A DNA stretch of 64,000 bases from Amycolatopsis lurida (GTDB lineage: Bacteria > Actinomycetota > Actinomycetes > Mycobacteriales > Pseudonocardiaceae). The notes under the pieces are model-generated. The model had not been told where the DNA came from. It did no database searches and saw only the letters and a list, made by a program, of their open reading frames with translations. Each line of letters starts with the position of its first letter. Positions within the stretch are counted from its first letter, which is position 1. Where the stretch lies: assembly GCF_900105055.1 (NCBI RefSeq), contig NZ_FNTA01000004.1, forward strand, positions 744,001 to 808,000, written 5' to 3'. Shown here piece after piece: positions 1 to 8,291 of the stretch. The position numbers were made by a program, and so were the translations under genes.

Positions 1-1321
1 TCTCGTCGAGCAGTTCGGGTCCATAGCCGTAACCGCTGCCGCTGGCACCCCGCGGCTGAGCGGCCCCCCCGGGCGCGCCGCCGAAGACGTTGTTGATCTT
101 CACGGTCCCGACCGGGAGTTCGCGCCATGCCCGCTGCGCGTGCGCCATCGAGGAGGTCAGCACCGTGGCGGCGAGACCGTACTCGCCCTCGGCCGCCCGG
201 CCGAGCGCCTGCTCGAAGTCCGCGACCACGCTCACCGGCGCGACCGGGCCGAACGTCTCCTCGCGGAGAATCCGCATCCCAGAGGTACATCCGGTGAGGA
301 CGGTCGCCGGGTAGAAGGCGCCGGGGCCGTCCGGCAGGACACCGCCGACGAGCGGATCGGCGCCCTGCGCGATCGCTTCCGCGACCTGGGCGTGCACCCC
401 CTCGCGGTGGCGCCGGTCGACGAGCGGGGCCAGTCGGCGCCTGCCGGCTTCGGCGACCAGTGCGGTGAGGAAGGCATCCGCGACGTCCTGGTGCACCAGG
501 ATCCGTTCGACCGAGACACAGATCTGGCCGGAGTTGGCGAAGGCTCCGGTCGCCGCCTGCTCGGCCGCCCAGACCGGATCCACCCCGGCGTCGACGATGA
601 GCGGATCGTTGCCGCCGTTCTCCAGCAACGCCTTGGCGCCGGTCCGCGCCGCGCTCGCCGCGATCGAACGACCCGCGACGGTACTGCCGACATGAGCGAT
701 GATGTCGACGTCCCGGTGGGCCGCGAGTTCGGCACCGACGCTCCCGTCGCCCTGCACGGTCTGCAGTACTCCCTCGGGAAGCGCCTCCGACAGCACGTTC
801 CCCAGCCACGCGCCGGTGTGCGGGCAGCGTTCGCTCGGCTTGTGCACCACTGTGTTGCCCGTGACGACCGCGGCCCCCAGCAGCCCGCAGGCCACGGCGA
901 CGGGGTCGTTCCACGGCGTCAGCGCCACGACCACGCCCCGCGGTTCGGGCACCATCAGGTCGGTCGCCGACGGATCGCCCAGCAGGGACCGGCCGCGGTG
1001 CACCGGGCCCAGTTCGGCGTACTGCTCCAAGGTCCCGGCCCCGGCAAGGACACCTTCCTCGGCCTCGTCACGGGGCTTGCCGGTCTCGCTCTCGATGAGG
1101 ACGGCGAGTTCACCCGCGCGCTCCCGGAGCGACCTGGCCGCGTCCTTCAGCGCGATCCCGCGTTCGGCCGCCGGCGTGGCGGCCCAGCCCGGTGCCCGCC
1201 GTTTCGCCGTGGCGATCGCCGTTTCGACGCCGTCGGGGGTCGCCGCCTTGACGCTGCCGACGAGCCTGTCGTCGGCGGGGTCGCGGATCTCCAGCACGAC
1301 AGGCCGGTCCACCGTCGTCAT
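1..1321 (-). CDS. NAD(P)-dependent aldehyde dehydrogenase (3' end outside window)
   Basis: Oxidises an aldehyde to a carboxylic acid with NAD(P)+ in the cytosol; the substrate cannot be read from sequence. About 440 residues are visible and the frame is open to base 1, so only the C-terminal tail is missing. The catalytic cysteine sits in FANSGQICVSVER (about residue 268) and the general-base glutamate in LLENGGNDP (about 233). The ATG at 1321 follows GGAGGTG. The gene is divergent from the catalase, with a SigF-like box of its own in the shared 108-base gap, so an oxidative or general stress role is likely. I see no frameshift. Confidence 0.88.
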   Translation of the reverse strand, partial: MTTVDRPVVLEIRDPADDRLVGSVKAATPDGVETAIATAKRRAPGWAATPAAERGIALKDAARSLRERAGELAVLIESETGKPRDEAEEGVLAGAGTLEQYAELGPVHRGRSLLGDPSATDLMVPEPRGVVVALTPWNDPVAVACGLLGAAVVTGNTVVHKPSERCPHTGAWLGNVLSEALPEGVLQTVQGDGSVGAELAAHRDVDIIAHVGSTVAGRSIAASAARTGAKALLENGGNDPLIVDAGVDPVWAAEQAATGAFANSGQICVSVERILVHQDVADAFLTALVAEAGRRRLAPLVDRRHREGVHAQVAEAIAQGADPLVGGVLPDGPGAFYPATVLTGCTSGMRILREETFGPVAPVSVVADFEQALGRAAEGEYGLAATVLTSSMAHAQRAWRELPVGTVKINNVFGGAPGGAAQPRGASGSGYGYGPELLDE

Positions 1322-1353
1322 TCGCACCTCCTCGAAGTTTCCCTGCGCGCCGG

Positions 1354-1378
1354 TTACCCGCTGTCGTTTTGCCGAAAC
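1354..1378 (-). promoter_or_regulatory. SigF/SigB-type promoter for the aldehyde dehydrogenase
   Basis: On the minus strand GTTT (1378-1375) and GGGTAA (1359-1354) are separated by 15 bases, matching the actinobacterial SigF/SigB consensus. It overlaps the catalase promoter on the other strand, and the aldehyde dehydrogenase ATG lies about 33 bases beyond the -10 box. Confidence 0.6.
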
Positions 1379-1390
1379 AGTGCCGGGGTA
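1366..1390 (+). promoter_or_regulatory. SigF/SigB-type promoter for katE
   Basis: GTTT at 1366-1369 is followed after 16 bases by GGGTA at 1386-1390. A transcript would begin near 1398, leaving a short leader with a GAAGGGG Shine-Dalgarno before the GTG at 1430. Catalase is a classical general-stress gene, which supports the assignment. Confidence 0.62.
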
Positions 1391-1429
1391 GCCGCGAGGG
1401 AAGACCACCACCACGAAGGGGCGACACCA

Positions 1430-3535
1430 GTGGCACAGCATCGAGAAGACGCGAAAGACGAACAACTGGGCGGAAGTCGTGTGGATCCCGGACAATCGGC
1501 GCTGACCACGCAGCAGGGTGTTCGCGTCGACCACACGAACGACTCCCTGACCGCGGGAGTCCGGGGCCCGACACTGCTGGAGGACTTCCACGCCCGCGAG
1601 AAGATCACGCATTTCGACCACGAGCGGATCCCCGAACGGGTCGTGCACGCGCGCGGCGCGGGCGCCTACGGCTTCTTCGAGGCCTACGACGACGCGCTGG
1701 CCGACTACACGGTCGCGGAATTCCTCACCAGCGGCGAAAAGATCCCCGTGTTCGTGCGGTTCTCCACCGTCGCCGGTTCGCGCGGCTCGGCCGACACGGT
1801 CCGCGACGTCCGCGGCTTCGCGACGAAGTTCTACACCCGTCAGGGCAATTACGACCTCGTCGGCAACAACATGCCGGTGTTCTTCATCCAGGACGGCATC
1901 AAGTTCCCCGACTTCGTGCACGCGGTCAAACCCGAACCGCGCAACGAGATCCCGCAGGCCCAGTCGGCGCACGACACCTTCTGGGACTTCGTTTCGCTGC
2001 AACCGGAAAGCCTGCACATGGTGCTCTGGCTGATGTCCGATCGCGCGCTGCCGCGCAGCTACCGGATGATGCAGGGCTTCGGTGTCCACACGTTCCGGCT
2101 CGTGAACGCCGACGGCGAGGGCACCTTCGTGAAGTTCCACTGGAAACCCGTACTCGGCACGCATTCCCTGGTGTGGGACGAATGCCAGAAGATCGCCGGC
2201 AAGGACCCCGACTTCAACCGGCGCGACCTGTGGGACGCCATCGAGGCCGGGCAGTATCCGGAATGGGAGCTGGGCGTTCAGCTGGTGGCCGAGGACTCCG
2301 AGCACGACTTCGACTTCGATCTGCTGGACCCCACGAAGATCATCCCCGAGGAGCAGGTGCCGGTTCGGGCGGTCGGGCGGATGGTACTGGACCGCAACCC
2401 CGAGGACTTCTTCGCCGAGACCGAGCAGATCGCCTTCCACACCGCCAACGTGGTACCCGGCATCGACTTCACCAACGACCCGCTGCTGCAGGCACGGAAC
2501 TTCTCGTACCTCGACACGCAGCTGATCCGGCTCGGCGGCCCCAACTTCTCCCAGCTCCCGGTGAACCGGCCGATCGCGCCGGTGCACACGAACCAGCGCG
2601 ACGGGCACGGACAGCAGAACATCCACCAAGGACGGACGAGCTACTTCCCGAACTCGCTCGGCGGCGGCTGCCCGGCGATCGCCGATTCCGGCGTCTTCCG
2701 GCATTACACCGAAGCCGTGGCGGGCCACAAGATCCGGGAACGCAGCGAAAGCTTCAAAGACTTCTACAGTCAGGCGACGCTGTTCTGGAACAGCATGTCC
2801 CAGGTCGAACGCGAGCACATCGTCGCCGCGTTCCGGTTCGAACTGGGCAAGGTCGAGGACCGGGAGGTCCGGGCGCGGACCGTCGTCGAGCTCAACAACG
2901 TCGACCACGACCTCGCGGCCCGGGTGGCCGAGGGTATCGGGGTGACCGTGCCCGCCGCTCCCGCCACACCCCATCACGACCGCACGTCCCCCGCGCTTTC
3001 CCAGCTCAACCAGCCCTCGGTCGCCCCGACCGGCCGGAAGGTCGCGGTGCTCGCCGCCGACGGGGTGGACACGATCGGCGTCCGCCGCCTGGTCGAGGCG
3101 CTGACCGAGCAGGGCGCGATCGCCGAGGTCCTCGCGCCGACCGAGGCCGAGCTCCGGCCGGGGGGTGAAGGGGACCCGCTGCGGCCGGACAGGCAGCTCA
3201 ACACCATGGCTTCCGTTCTCTACGACGCCGTCGCCGTCCCATGTGGCCCTAGCGCGATCACCGTCCTCGAACGCGACGGGTACGCCGTGCATTTCGTCGC
3301 CGAGGCGTACAAGCACGGCAAACCGGTGGCCGCCTTCGGTTCGGGTCTGGACCTGCTGCGCCGGGCCGGCGTGACCGCGAACCTGGCCGACGGCAGCGAA
3401 ACCTTGATCGACCAGGGCGTGGTGACCACCACGGCGGCCGAGGCGACCCTGCCCGACGGCTTCTTCGCCGCGTTCCTCGCGCAGCTGGGCGAGCATCGCA
3501 CCTGGACCAGGAAGACCGACGCGATCCCGGCCTGA
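1430..3535 (+). CDS. katE: large-subunit monofunctional haem catalase (HPII type)
   Basis: Dismutates hydrogen peroxide to water and oxygen. The 701-residue product is the large-subunit type: a catalase core followed from about residue 537 by a DJ-1/PfpI-like flavodoxin-fold domain (starting [15 protein letters not shown]). The distal histidine is in [11 protein letters not shown] (about 72), the distal asparagine in [10 protein letters not shown] (about 145) and the proximal haem tyrosine in [10 protein letters not shown] (about 359). I place the start at GTG 1430 ([10 protein letters not shown]) because GAAGGGG lies 9 bases upstream and a SigF-like promoter ends at 1390. The frame stays open much further upstream, but that part is antisense to the aldehyde dehydrogenase and has no catalase homology. 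Confidence 0.95.
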   Translation: MAQHREDAKDEQLGGSRVDPGQSALTTQQGVRVDHTNDSLTAGVRGPTLLEDFHAREKITHFDHERIPERVVHARGAGAYGFFEAYDDALADYTVAEFLTSGEKIPVFVRFSTVAGSRGSADTVRDVRGFATKFYTRQGNYDLVGNNMPVFFIQDGIKFPDFVHAVKPEPRNEIPQAQSAHDTFWDFVSLQPESLHMVLWLMSDRALPRSYRMMQGFGVHTFRLVNADGEGTFVKFHWKPVLGTHSLVWDECQKIAGKDPDFNRRDLWDAIEAGQYPEWELGVQLVAEDSEHDFDFDLLDPTKIIPEEQVPVRAVGRMVLDRNPEDFFAETEQIAFHTANVVPGIDFTNDPLLQARNFSYLDTQLIRLGGPNFSQLPVNRPIAPVHTNQRDGHGQQNIHQGRTSYFPNSLGGGCPAIADSGVFRHYTEAVAGHKIRERSESFKDFYSQATLFWNSMSQVEREHIVAAFRFELGKVEDREVRARTVVELNNVDHDLAARVAEGIGVTVPAAPATPHHDRTSPALSQLNQPSVAPTGRKVAVLAADGVDTIGVRRLVEALTEQGAIAEVLAPTEAELRPGGEGDPLRPDRQLNTMASVLYDAVAVPCGPSAITVLERDGYAVHFVAEAYKHGKPVAAFGSGLDLLRRAGVTANLADGSETLIDQGVVTTTAAEATLPDGFFAAFLAQLGEHRTWTRKTDAIPA

Positions 3536-3540
3536 CCGGA

Positions 3541-3564
3541 GTTTGCGGCGGTGCCTCCCGGGTA
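3541..3564 (+). promoter_or_regulatory. SigF-like promoter before the GT2-HAD gene
   Basis: GTTT (3541-3544), 15 bases, GGGTA (3560-3564). Transcription would begin near 3571-3573, so the first usable start codon is GTG 3575 on a nearly leaderless message. It lies only five bases after the katE stop. Confidence 0.45.
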
Positions 3565-3574
3565 CCGGAAGAGG

Positions 3575-5062
3575 GTGAGCGACCTCGACTACACGATCGT
3601 GATTCCGACGACCGGCCGGGAGAACCTCCATACGCTCCTGGCCGGGATCGAAGCCGCCGGGGAACCCCGGCCCGCGCGGATCGTCGTCGCCGACGACCGG
3701 CCCGGTGGTGACGAACTGCGGCTTCCCCCGTCCAGTACGGAAATCGAAGTGGTCCGCTCCGGCGGACGCGGTCCCGCCGCCGCCCGTAACGCGGGCTGGC
3801 GGCGAGCCCGGACCGAGTGGATCGCCTTCCTCGACGACGACGTGGTGATCGGCTCGGACTGGCCGCGGAAACTCGCCGAAGACCTCCTCCCCCTCGGGCC
3901 GGAGACCGCGGCGTCGCAGGCACGGCTCGTCGTACCGCTGCCGCCGGACCGCCGCCCGACCGACGACGAACGAGGAACGGCCGGGCTGGAGACGGCCAAG
4001 TGGATCACGGCCGACATGGCTTACCGCCGGTCCGTGCTCACCGAGGTCGGCGGTTTCGACGAACGTTTCCCCCGCGCCTACCGGGAGGATTCCGATCTGG
4101 CCTTGCAGGTCGCCAAGGCGGGTTACCTCATCGCACGGGGTGACCGCGTCACCGTCCATCCGCCCAAACGGTCGGGTCCGCTGGCCAGCCTCCGCGCCCA
4201 GCGGGGCAACGCCGACGACGCGCTCATGCGGCACAAGCACGGGGTTCTCTGGCGACAGCAGACCGGGGCCGGACACGGACGGCTCGAACGGCACGCGCTG
4301 GCCACCGTCAGCGCGGCGGGCGCCGCGGCGTTGTTCGCCCTGGGGCGCCGTAAGGCCGCCACCGCGGCGGCCGGGGTGTGGGCGGGGCTGACCGCCGAGT
4401 TCGCCGCACGCCGGATCGCCCCGGGACCGCTCACTCCGGGCGAGGTGGCGCGGATGCTGCTGACCAGCGTCCTCATCCCGCCCGCGGCCTGCTATCACCG
4501 GCTGCGCGGGGAACTCCGGCACCGGCTGGCCCGGCGGCCGCAGGCCTTGCTGTTCGACCGTGACGACACCCTCATCGTCGACGTGCCCTACCTCGACGAT
4601 CCCGACGGCGTCCGGCCCGTGCCCGGTGCCAAAGAACTCCTGCACGGCCTCCGGGCGGCGGGGATCAGGATCGGCGTGGTCAGCAACCAGTCCGGGGTGG
4701 CGAAAGGCCTGATCACCCCGGATCGGCTGGCCGCCGTGAACGCCCGCGTCGAACAGGTCCTCGGCCCGTTCGGCACCTGGCAGGTCTGCGTGCACGACGA
4801 CGGTGACGGCTGCCCGTGCCGCAAACCCGCGCCGGGACTCGTGCGCCAGGCCGCGGAAGCGCTCGGAGTGGACGTCCGCCGGTGCGTGGTCATCGGCGAC
4901 ACCGGCGCCGACGTCGACGCCGCCCTCGCTGCCGGAGCCCGCGGGATCCTCATCCCGACGGCACGGACCCGGCCGGAGGAGATCGACCGCGCCCGTCGTC
5001 GGGCGACCGTCGCACGGGACCTCGCCGAAGCCGTGCATCTGGCCGTCGCGGGCAGCCGATGA
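3575..5062 (+). CDS. GT2 glycosyltransferase fused to a HAD heptose-bisphosphate-type phosphatase
   Basis: Two enzymes in one chain. Residues 1 to about 250 are a family 2 glycosyltransferase (YTIVIPTTGR start, nucleotide/metal site AFLDDDVVIG near residue 86, acceptor-side HREDSDL-like REDSDLAL). From about residue 324 a HAD-IIIA phosphatase begins with LLFDRDDTLI and ends with VVIGDTGADVDAA; the CVHDDGDGCPCRKP loop has the cysteine/histidine pattern of the zinc site of GmhB, D,D-heptose 1,7-bisphosphate phosphatase. An earlier GTG at 3551 is in frame but falls inside the apparent promoter. The stop overlaps the next ATG, and the neighbour is a GT9 heptosyltransferase-like protein, so envelope or secreted glycan synthesis is likely. 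Actual sugars are unknown. Confidence 0.82.
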   Translation: MSDLDYTIVIPTTGRENLHTLLAGIEAAGEPRPARIVVADDRPGGDELRLPPSSTEIEVVRSGGRGPAAARNAGWRRARTEWIAFLDDDVVIGSDWPRKLAEDLLPLGPETAASQARLVVPLPPDRRPTDDERGTAGLETAKWITADMAYRRSVLTEVGGFDERFPRAYREDSDLALQVAKAGYLIARGDRVTVHPPKRSGPLASLRAQRGNADDALMRHKHGVLWRQQTGAGHGRLERHALATVSAAGAAALFALGRRKAATAAAGVWAGLTAEFAARRIAPGPLTPGEVARMLLTSVLIPPAACYHRLRGELRHRLARRPQALLFDRDDTLIVDVPYLDDPDGVRPVPGAKELLHGLRAAGIRIGVVSNQSGVAKGLITPDRLAAVNARVEQVLGPFGTWQVCVHDDGDGCPCRKPAPGLVRQAAEALGVDVRRCVVIGDTGADVDAALAAGARGILIPTARTRPEEIDRARRRATVARDLAEAVHLAVAGSR

Positions 5063-6084
5063 ACGTGCTGGTCGCGAGGATGGACAACCTCGGCGACGTC
5101 CTGCTCGCCGGCCCCTGTGTCCGCGCGGTCGCGGCCGGAGCGGACCGGGTGGTCCTGCTGACCGGGCCCCGGGGCCGCGCCGCGGGCGAACTGCTGCCCG
5201 GCGTGGACGAGGTCATCAGCTGGTGCGCACCGTGGATCGACCCCGAACCGCCACCGGTCACCCAGGAGGACACCGACGCGTTCGTCCGGCGCTTGCGCGA
5301 GTTCTCCTTCGACTCGGCCTTGATCTTGACGTCGTTCCACCAGTCCCCGCTCCCGCTGGCGCTGCTGCTGCGGATGGCGGGCGTGCCGTGGATCGGCGCG
5401 GTGTGCGAGGACTACCCCGGGTCGCTGCTGAATCTGCGGCATCACGTTCCCGGTGATCCGCCGGAGCCGGTCCGGATGCTCTCCCTTGCCGAGGAAGCGG
5501 GATTCTCGTTGCCGCCCGGCGACGACGGCGGTCTCGCCGTCCGCTGGCCCCTGCCGCCGGTGGAGGACCTGGTCGGCGACGAGGACTACGTGGTCGTCCA
5601 TCCCGCCGCGTCGGTCCCGGCCAGGCAACCGTCCGCCGGACGGTCGGCTGCGATCGTGCGGGCGTTGCAGGCCGCCGGACGCCGGGTCGTCGTGACAGGC
5701 TCGCCGTCGGAAAGCGCTTTGACCAGGCAGGTCGCCGGAACCGCCCTCGATCTGGGTGGCCGGACGGGACTGTCCGAACTGGCGGCCGTGCTCGCGGCGG
5801 CGGACGTCGTGGTGGCGCCCAATACCGGCCCCGCCCACCTCGCGGCCGCCGTCGGGACGCCGGTCGTCTCGCTGTTCGCCCCTGTCGTGCCGGCGTCGCG
5901 GTGGGCACCGTACGGTGTGCCGTCCGAAGTTCTCGGCGACCAGCACGCGGCGTGCAAGGACAGCCGGGCCCGGGTCTGCCCCGTGCCCGGCCATCCGTGC
6001 CTGGACCGCCTCGCGCCCGACGCGGTCGTCGACGCCGTGGCGCGCCTCAGCCGGGTGTCGTCTCGCCGCCCAGCGCGGCGATGA
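5059..6084 (+). CDS. GT9 (ADP-heptosyltransferase-like) glycosyltransferase
   Basis: A 341-residue GT-B fold transferase of the family that adds heptose from ADP-heptose. The N-terminus NVLVARMDNLGDVLLAGP and the C-terminal VVAPNTGPAHLAAAVGTP loop are the family signatures. It begins at ATG 5059, overlapping the stop of the GT2-HAD gene (ATGA), so the two are translationally coupled. The phosphatase half of the neighbour would serve the same nucleotide-heptose route, although heptose kinase/adenylyltransferase genes are not in the window. Its last 38 bases overlap the convergent SDR gene. Confidence 0.85.
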   Translation: MNVLVARMDNLGDVLLAGPCVRAVAAGADRVVLLTGPRGRAAGELLPGVDEVISWCAPWIDPEPPPVTQEDTDAFVRRLREFSFDSALILTSFHQSPLPLALLLRMAGVPWIGAVCEDYPGSLLNLRHHVPGDPPEPVRMLSLAEEAGFSLPPGDDGGLAVRWPLPPVEDLVGDEDYVVVHPAASVPARQPSAGRSAAIVRALQAAGRRVVVTGSPSESALTRQVAGTALDLGGRTGLSELAAVLAAADVVVAPNTGPAHLAAAVGTPVVSLFAPVVPASRWAPYGVPSEVLGDQHAACKDSRARVCPVPGHPCLDRLAPDAVVDAVARLSRVSSRRPARR

Positions 6085-6901
6085 CCTCGCCGCTGTAGTA
6101 CGACGAAAGCCGGTTGGACGCCAAGAAGACGTACGACGGCGCGAGGTCGTCGGGATGCGCCGCCCGCTCGAACGGCACCTGAAGACCGAACTTCTCCACC
6201 TTCTCGGGCGGGAAGGTCGACGGGATCAGCGGTGTCCACACCGGACCAGGCGCGACACAGTTGATCCTGACGCCGCGATCGGCCAGTGCCTGCGCCATCG
6301 CGTACGTCCAGGCGTGCACGGCACCCTTGGTCGCGGAGTAGTCGATGAGCGATTTGTTGCCGCGCAAGCCGTTCACCGAGCCGGTGTTGATGATGACCGA
6401 GCCCTCACCCAGATGGGGCAAGGCGGCGTTGGTCACCCGGAAGAAGCTGTGGATGTTCACGTCGAAGGTATGCGTCCACTGCTCGTCGGTGAGCTCCTCC
6501 GGGGACTCGACCGGCCACTGCGTGGCGACGTTGTTGACCAGGATGTCCAGGCCACCCAGGTCCTTCACAGTCCGGTCCACGATCTCCCGGCACTGCGCCG
6601 CCTCGGCGAGGTCGCCCGGCAGGAGGAGACACTCGCGCCCTTCAGCGCGTACGCGTTCCTCGGTGTACTTCGCGTCTTCGTGCTCGTTGAGGTAGGCGAT
6701 CGCCACGTCGGCGCCTTCCTTCGCGAAGGCGATGGCGACCGCGCGGCCGATCCCGGAGTCACCGCCGGTGATCAGCGCGCGCTTGCCTGCCAGCAGCTCG
6801 CGGCCCTCGTAATCCTCCATGGAGTCACGAGGCGGCGGGTCCATCTTCGATGTCACGCCCGGTGGTTCCTGCTGCTGCGGCGGCCGTAACTTGTCTGCCA
6901 T
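6047..6901 (-). CDS. short-chain dehydrogenase/reductase, general-stress type
   Basis: NADP-dependent oxidoreductase of 284 residues. After a proline-rich 35-residue lead, ALITGGDSGIGRAVA binds the dinucleotide, NNVAT completes the Rossmann core and YSATKGA carries the catalytic Tyr and Lys. The sequence belongs to the glucose/ribitol dehydrogenase-like group often found in stress regulons. GGGAGGG precedes the ATG, and a SigF-like promoter lies 34-59 bases upstream, which agrees with that group. The 3' end overlaps the glycosyltransferase gene tail to tail by 38 bases. Substrate unknown. Confidence 0.88.
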   Translation of the reverse strand: MADKLRPPQQQEPPGVTSKMDPPPRDSMEDYEGRELLAGKRALITGGDSGIGRAVAIAFAKEGADVAIAYLNEHEDAKYTEERVRAEGRECLLLPGDLAEAAQCREIVDRTVKDLGGLDILVNNVATQWPVESPEELTDEQWTHTFDVNIHSFFRVTNAALPHLGEGSVIINTGSVNGLRGNKSLIDYSATKGAVHAWTYAMAQALADRGVRINCVAPGPVWTPLIPSTFPPEKVEKFGLQVPFERAAHPDDLAPSYVFLASNRLSSYYSGEVIAALGGETTPG

Positions 6902-6934
6902 CGGTTCCCTCCCGTCGGGTGCTTTCGCCGACGG

Positions 6935-6960
6935 TTACCCGGCTGACCGCCTTCTCGAAC
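6935..6960 (-). promoter_or_regulatory. SigF/SigB-type promoter for the SDR gene
   Basis: Minus strand GTTC (6960-6957), 16 bases, GGGTAA (6940-6935), about 34 bases before the ATG at 6901. One mismatch to the usual GTTT. Confidence 0.55.
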
Positions 6961-7011
6961 ATGCCCGGTCCCGGCCTCGGCATGGTCACCGGCCGACCAC
7001 CCAGGCCGAGC

Positions 7012-7061
7012 GTTGCGAAAGCCACTTTCGCAACCTTCAACGTTGCGAAAGTGGCTTTCGC
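7012..7061. repeat. nested palindrome, element A (GTTGCGAAAG family)
   Basis: Two neighbouring hairpins. The first has arms GTTGCGAAAG and CTTTCGCAAC around CCA; the second has the same arms around TGG, and the two are joined by CTTCAAC. The same composite element occurs in reverse orientation at 46410-46462, and a single divergent hairpin lies at 32765-32787. Confidence 0.85.
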
Positions 7062-7088
7062 ATCCCGCAGGGCCAAGCGCGGTTTCGC

Positions 7089-7254
7089 GTGACTGGACGG
7101 ACGACACTCGTGATTGGACGGACGACACGCGTGTCCAGACGGACGACACGCGGCGGAGCCCGGCCCCGCGTCGTGTCGTCCCTCCAGTCACGCGTGTCGT
7201 CCATCGGATCACGCGTGTCGTCCGTCCAATCACACGTGTCGTCCGTCCAGGCAC
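7089..7254. repeat. 21-base-period inverted repeat array (locus 1)
   Basis: Three direct 21-base units start at 7089, 7110 and 7131 (GTGATTGGACGGACGACACGC type). After a 19-base spacer, four units in the opposite orientation start at 7171, 7192, 7213 and 7234. The halves can pair into a very long hairpin or cruciform. The array fills the gap between the Fe/2OG hydroxylase stop (7278) and the SDR promoter; nothing else is seen in 6961-7277 except element A. Confidence 0.88.
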
Positions 7255-7277
7255 GGCGCGACCGCGGGCAGGAAGGC

Positions 7278-8291
7278 TCAGTGCACCCGCCGGTCCTCCG
7301 CCGTCCCCCGGTACCGGATCGTCCACAGGCTGCGGCGGATGTACGTCCGCTGCAACCACCGGTCCCGCCCGTTGTGCCGCGCGAAGAACTGCGACCGCGC
7401 GTGCAGGCCCTTCCGGTTGTTGATCAGCAGCGCCGTCCCCGGCTCCAGCTTGACCTGGTGCGCGACCTCGCGGCAGACCCGCTGCAGCTCCTCCAGCGCC
7501 TGTTCCGCCTCGACGGTCTCCCCCACCACACCGTTGGCCGAGATCGCCACTTCCGGGGACTCCGCCGGCCCGGAGATGACCGGCACGAGGTCGGAGAGCA
7601 CGTCGGCGCCCTTGGCCACGTCACGCACATAGCTGCCGGGCGCGTTGAGCCGGAAAAGCGGGCGACGGAGGACGTCGAGCACCTCAGGATCCAGCGCGGC
7701 CGAGATGTCCCTGCCGTCGGCGTAGTAGGTGACGGCTTCCTTGTTCCCGTCCTGGCGGACGCAGTTCAGCACCAGGAAGTCCGGATTGGACACGTCGTAG
7801 CGGCCGACCTCGTCGTGCACGATGTCGTTGTGGAAGTTCAAGAACACGTGCGAGCTCTGATTCGTCTGGCTCCGCGCCCCCGCCGACACCGGGACGACGT
7901 CGTGCACGAGCCGCCCGCTCTTCTCCGTGGTGAACCCGACGGGCTCGCCGAGCAGCTGACTCAGTCCCAAAAGGACGGCTTCGGCGACGAACGTCTTCTT
8001 GTCCTTGCTGGGCTCCCCGTCGATCGGTGTCTCGGGGAGCTCCGCGTCCACCGGCAGGTTGCGCACGAGCGCGACGCCGGGGGTGTCGACATGTCTGCCG
8101 AAGTCCAGGATCGTCTGCAACTGGTCGATCGGCAGCTTCGAGAACGCGACCCGGAGCATCGCCAGCGAGCGGTCGATGTCGTCGACGGGGTTCGGGAAGG
8201 TCCGCAGCTCACTCCCGATGGTGTCCCGGACTTCGTCGTCGAGGACGACCTCGACGAAGGTGCTGACTAGGGTTTCCTGCTTGCTGGTCAT
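7278..8291 (-). CDS. Fe(II)/2-oxoglutarate amino-acid hydroxylase, clavaminate-synthase/VioC/AsnO-like
   Basis: Predicted non-haem iron dioxygenase of 337 residues that would hydroxylate a free amino acid, most likely at the beta carbon as VioC (Arg) and AsnO (Asn) do. The metal triad is visible as H154-N-D156 (NFHNDIVH) and H297 (KGLHARSQF); the 2-oxoglutarate arginine is probably in DRWLQRTYIR. The ATG overlaps the stop of the antiporter gene, making it the third gene of a coupled three-gene operon with the arginine-deiminase-superfamily enzyme. That link suggests an arginine-like substrate. A hydroxyl made here could be the target of the carbamoyltransferase at 13-14.7 kb; this is inference. 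Confidence 0.82.
   Translation of the reverse strand: MTSKQETLVSTFVEVVLDDEVRDTIGSELRTFPNPVDDIDRSLAMLRVAFSKLPIDQLQTILDFGRHVDTPGVALVRNLPVDAELPETPIDGEPSKDKKTFVAEAVLLGLSQLLGEPVGFTTEKSGRLVHDVVPVSAGARSQTNQSSHVFLNFHNDIVHDEVGRYDVSNPDFLVLNCVRQDGNKEAVTYYADGRDISAALDPEVLDVLRRPLFRLNAPGSYVRDVAKGADVLSDLVPVISGPAESPEVAISANGVVGETVEAEQALEELQRVCREVAHQVKLEPGTALLINNRKGLHARSQFFARHNGRDRWLQRTYIRRSLWTIRYRGTAEDRRVH

Noticed and set aside
140..1429. Plus-strand extension of the catalase frame by about 430 codons.
   Set aside because: It lies opposite the aldehyde dehydrogenase, has no homology, and a promoter plus ribosome site mark GTG 1430.
3551..3574. GTG 3551 as start of the GT2-HAD gene.
   Set aside because: It lies between the -35 and -10 boxes of the apparent promoter; it remains possible only if transcription comes from katE.
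7089..7254. CRISPR-like array.
   Set aside because: Units are contiguous 21-mers without spacers, half are inverted, and no cas genes are present.
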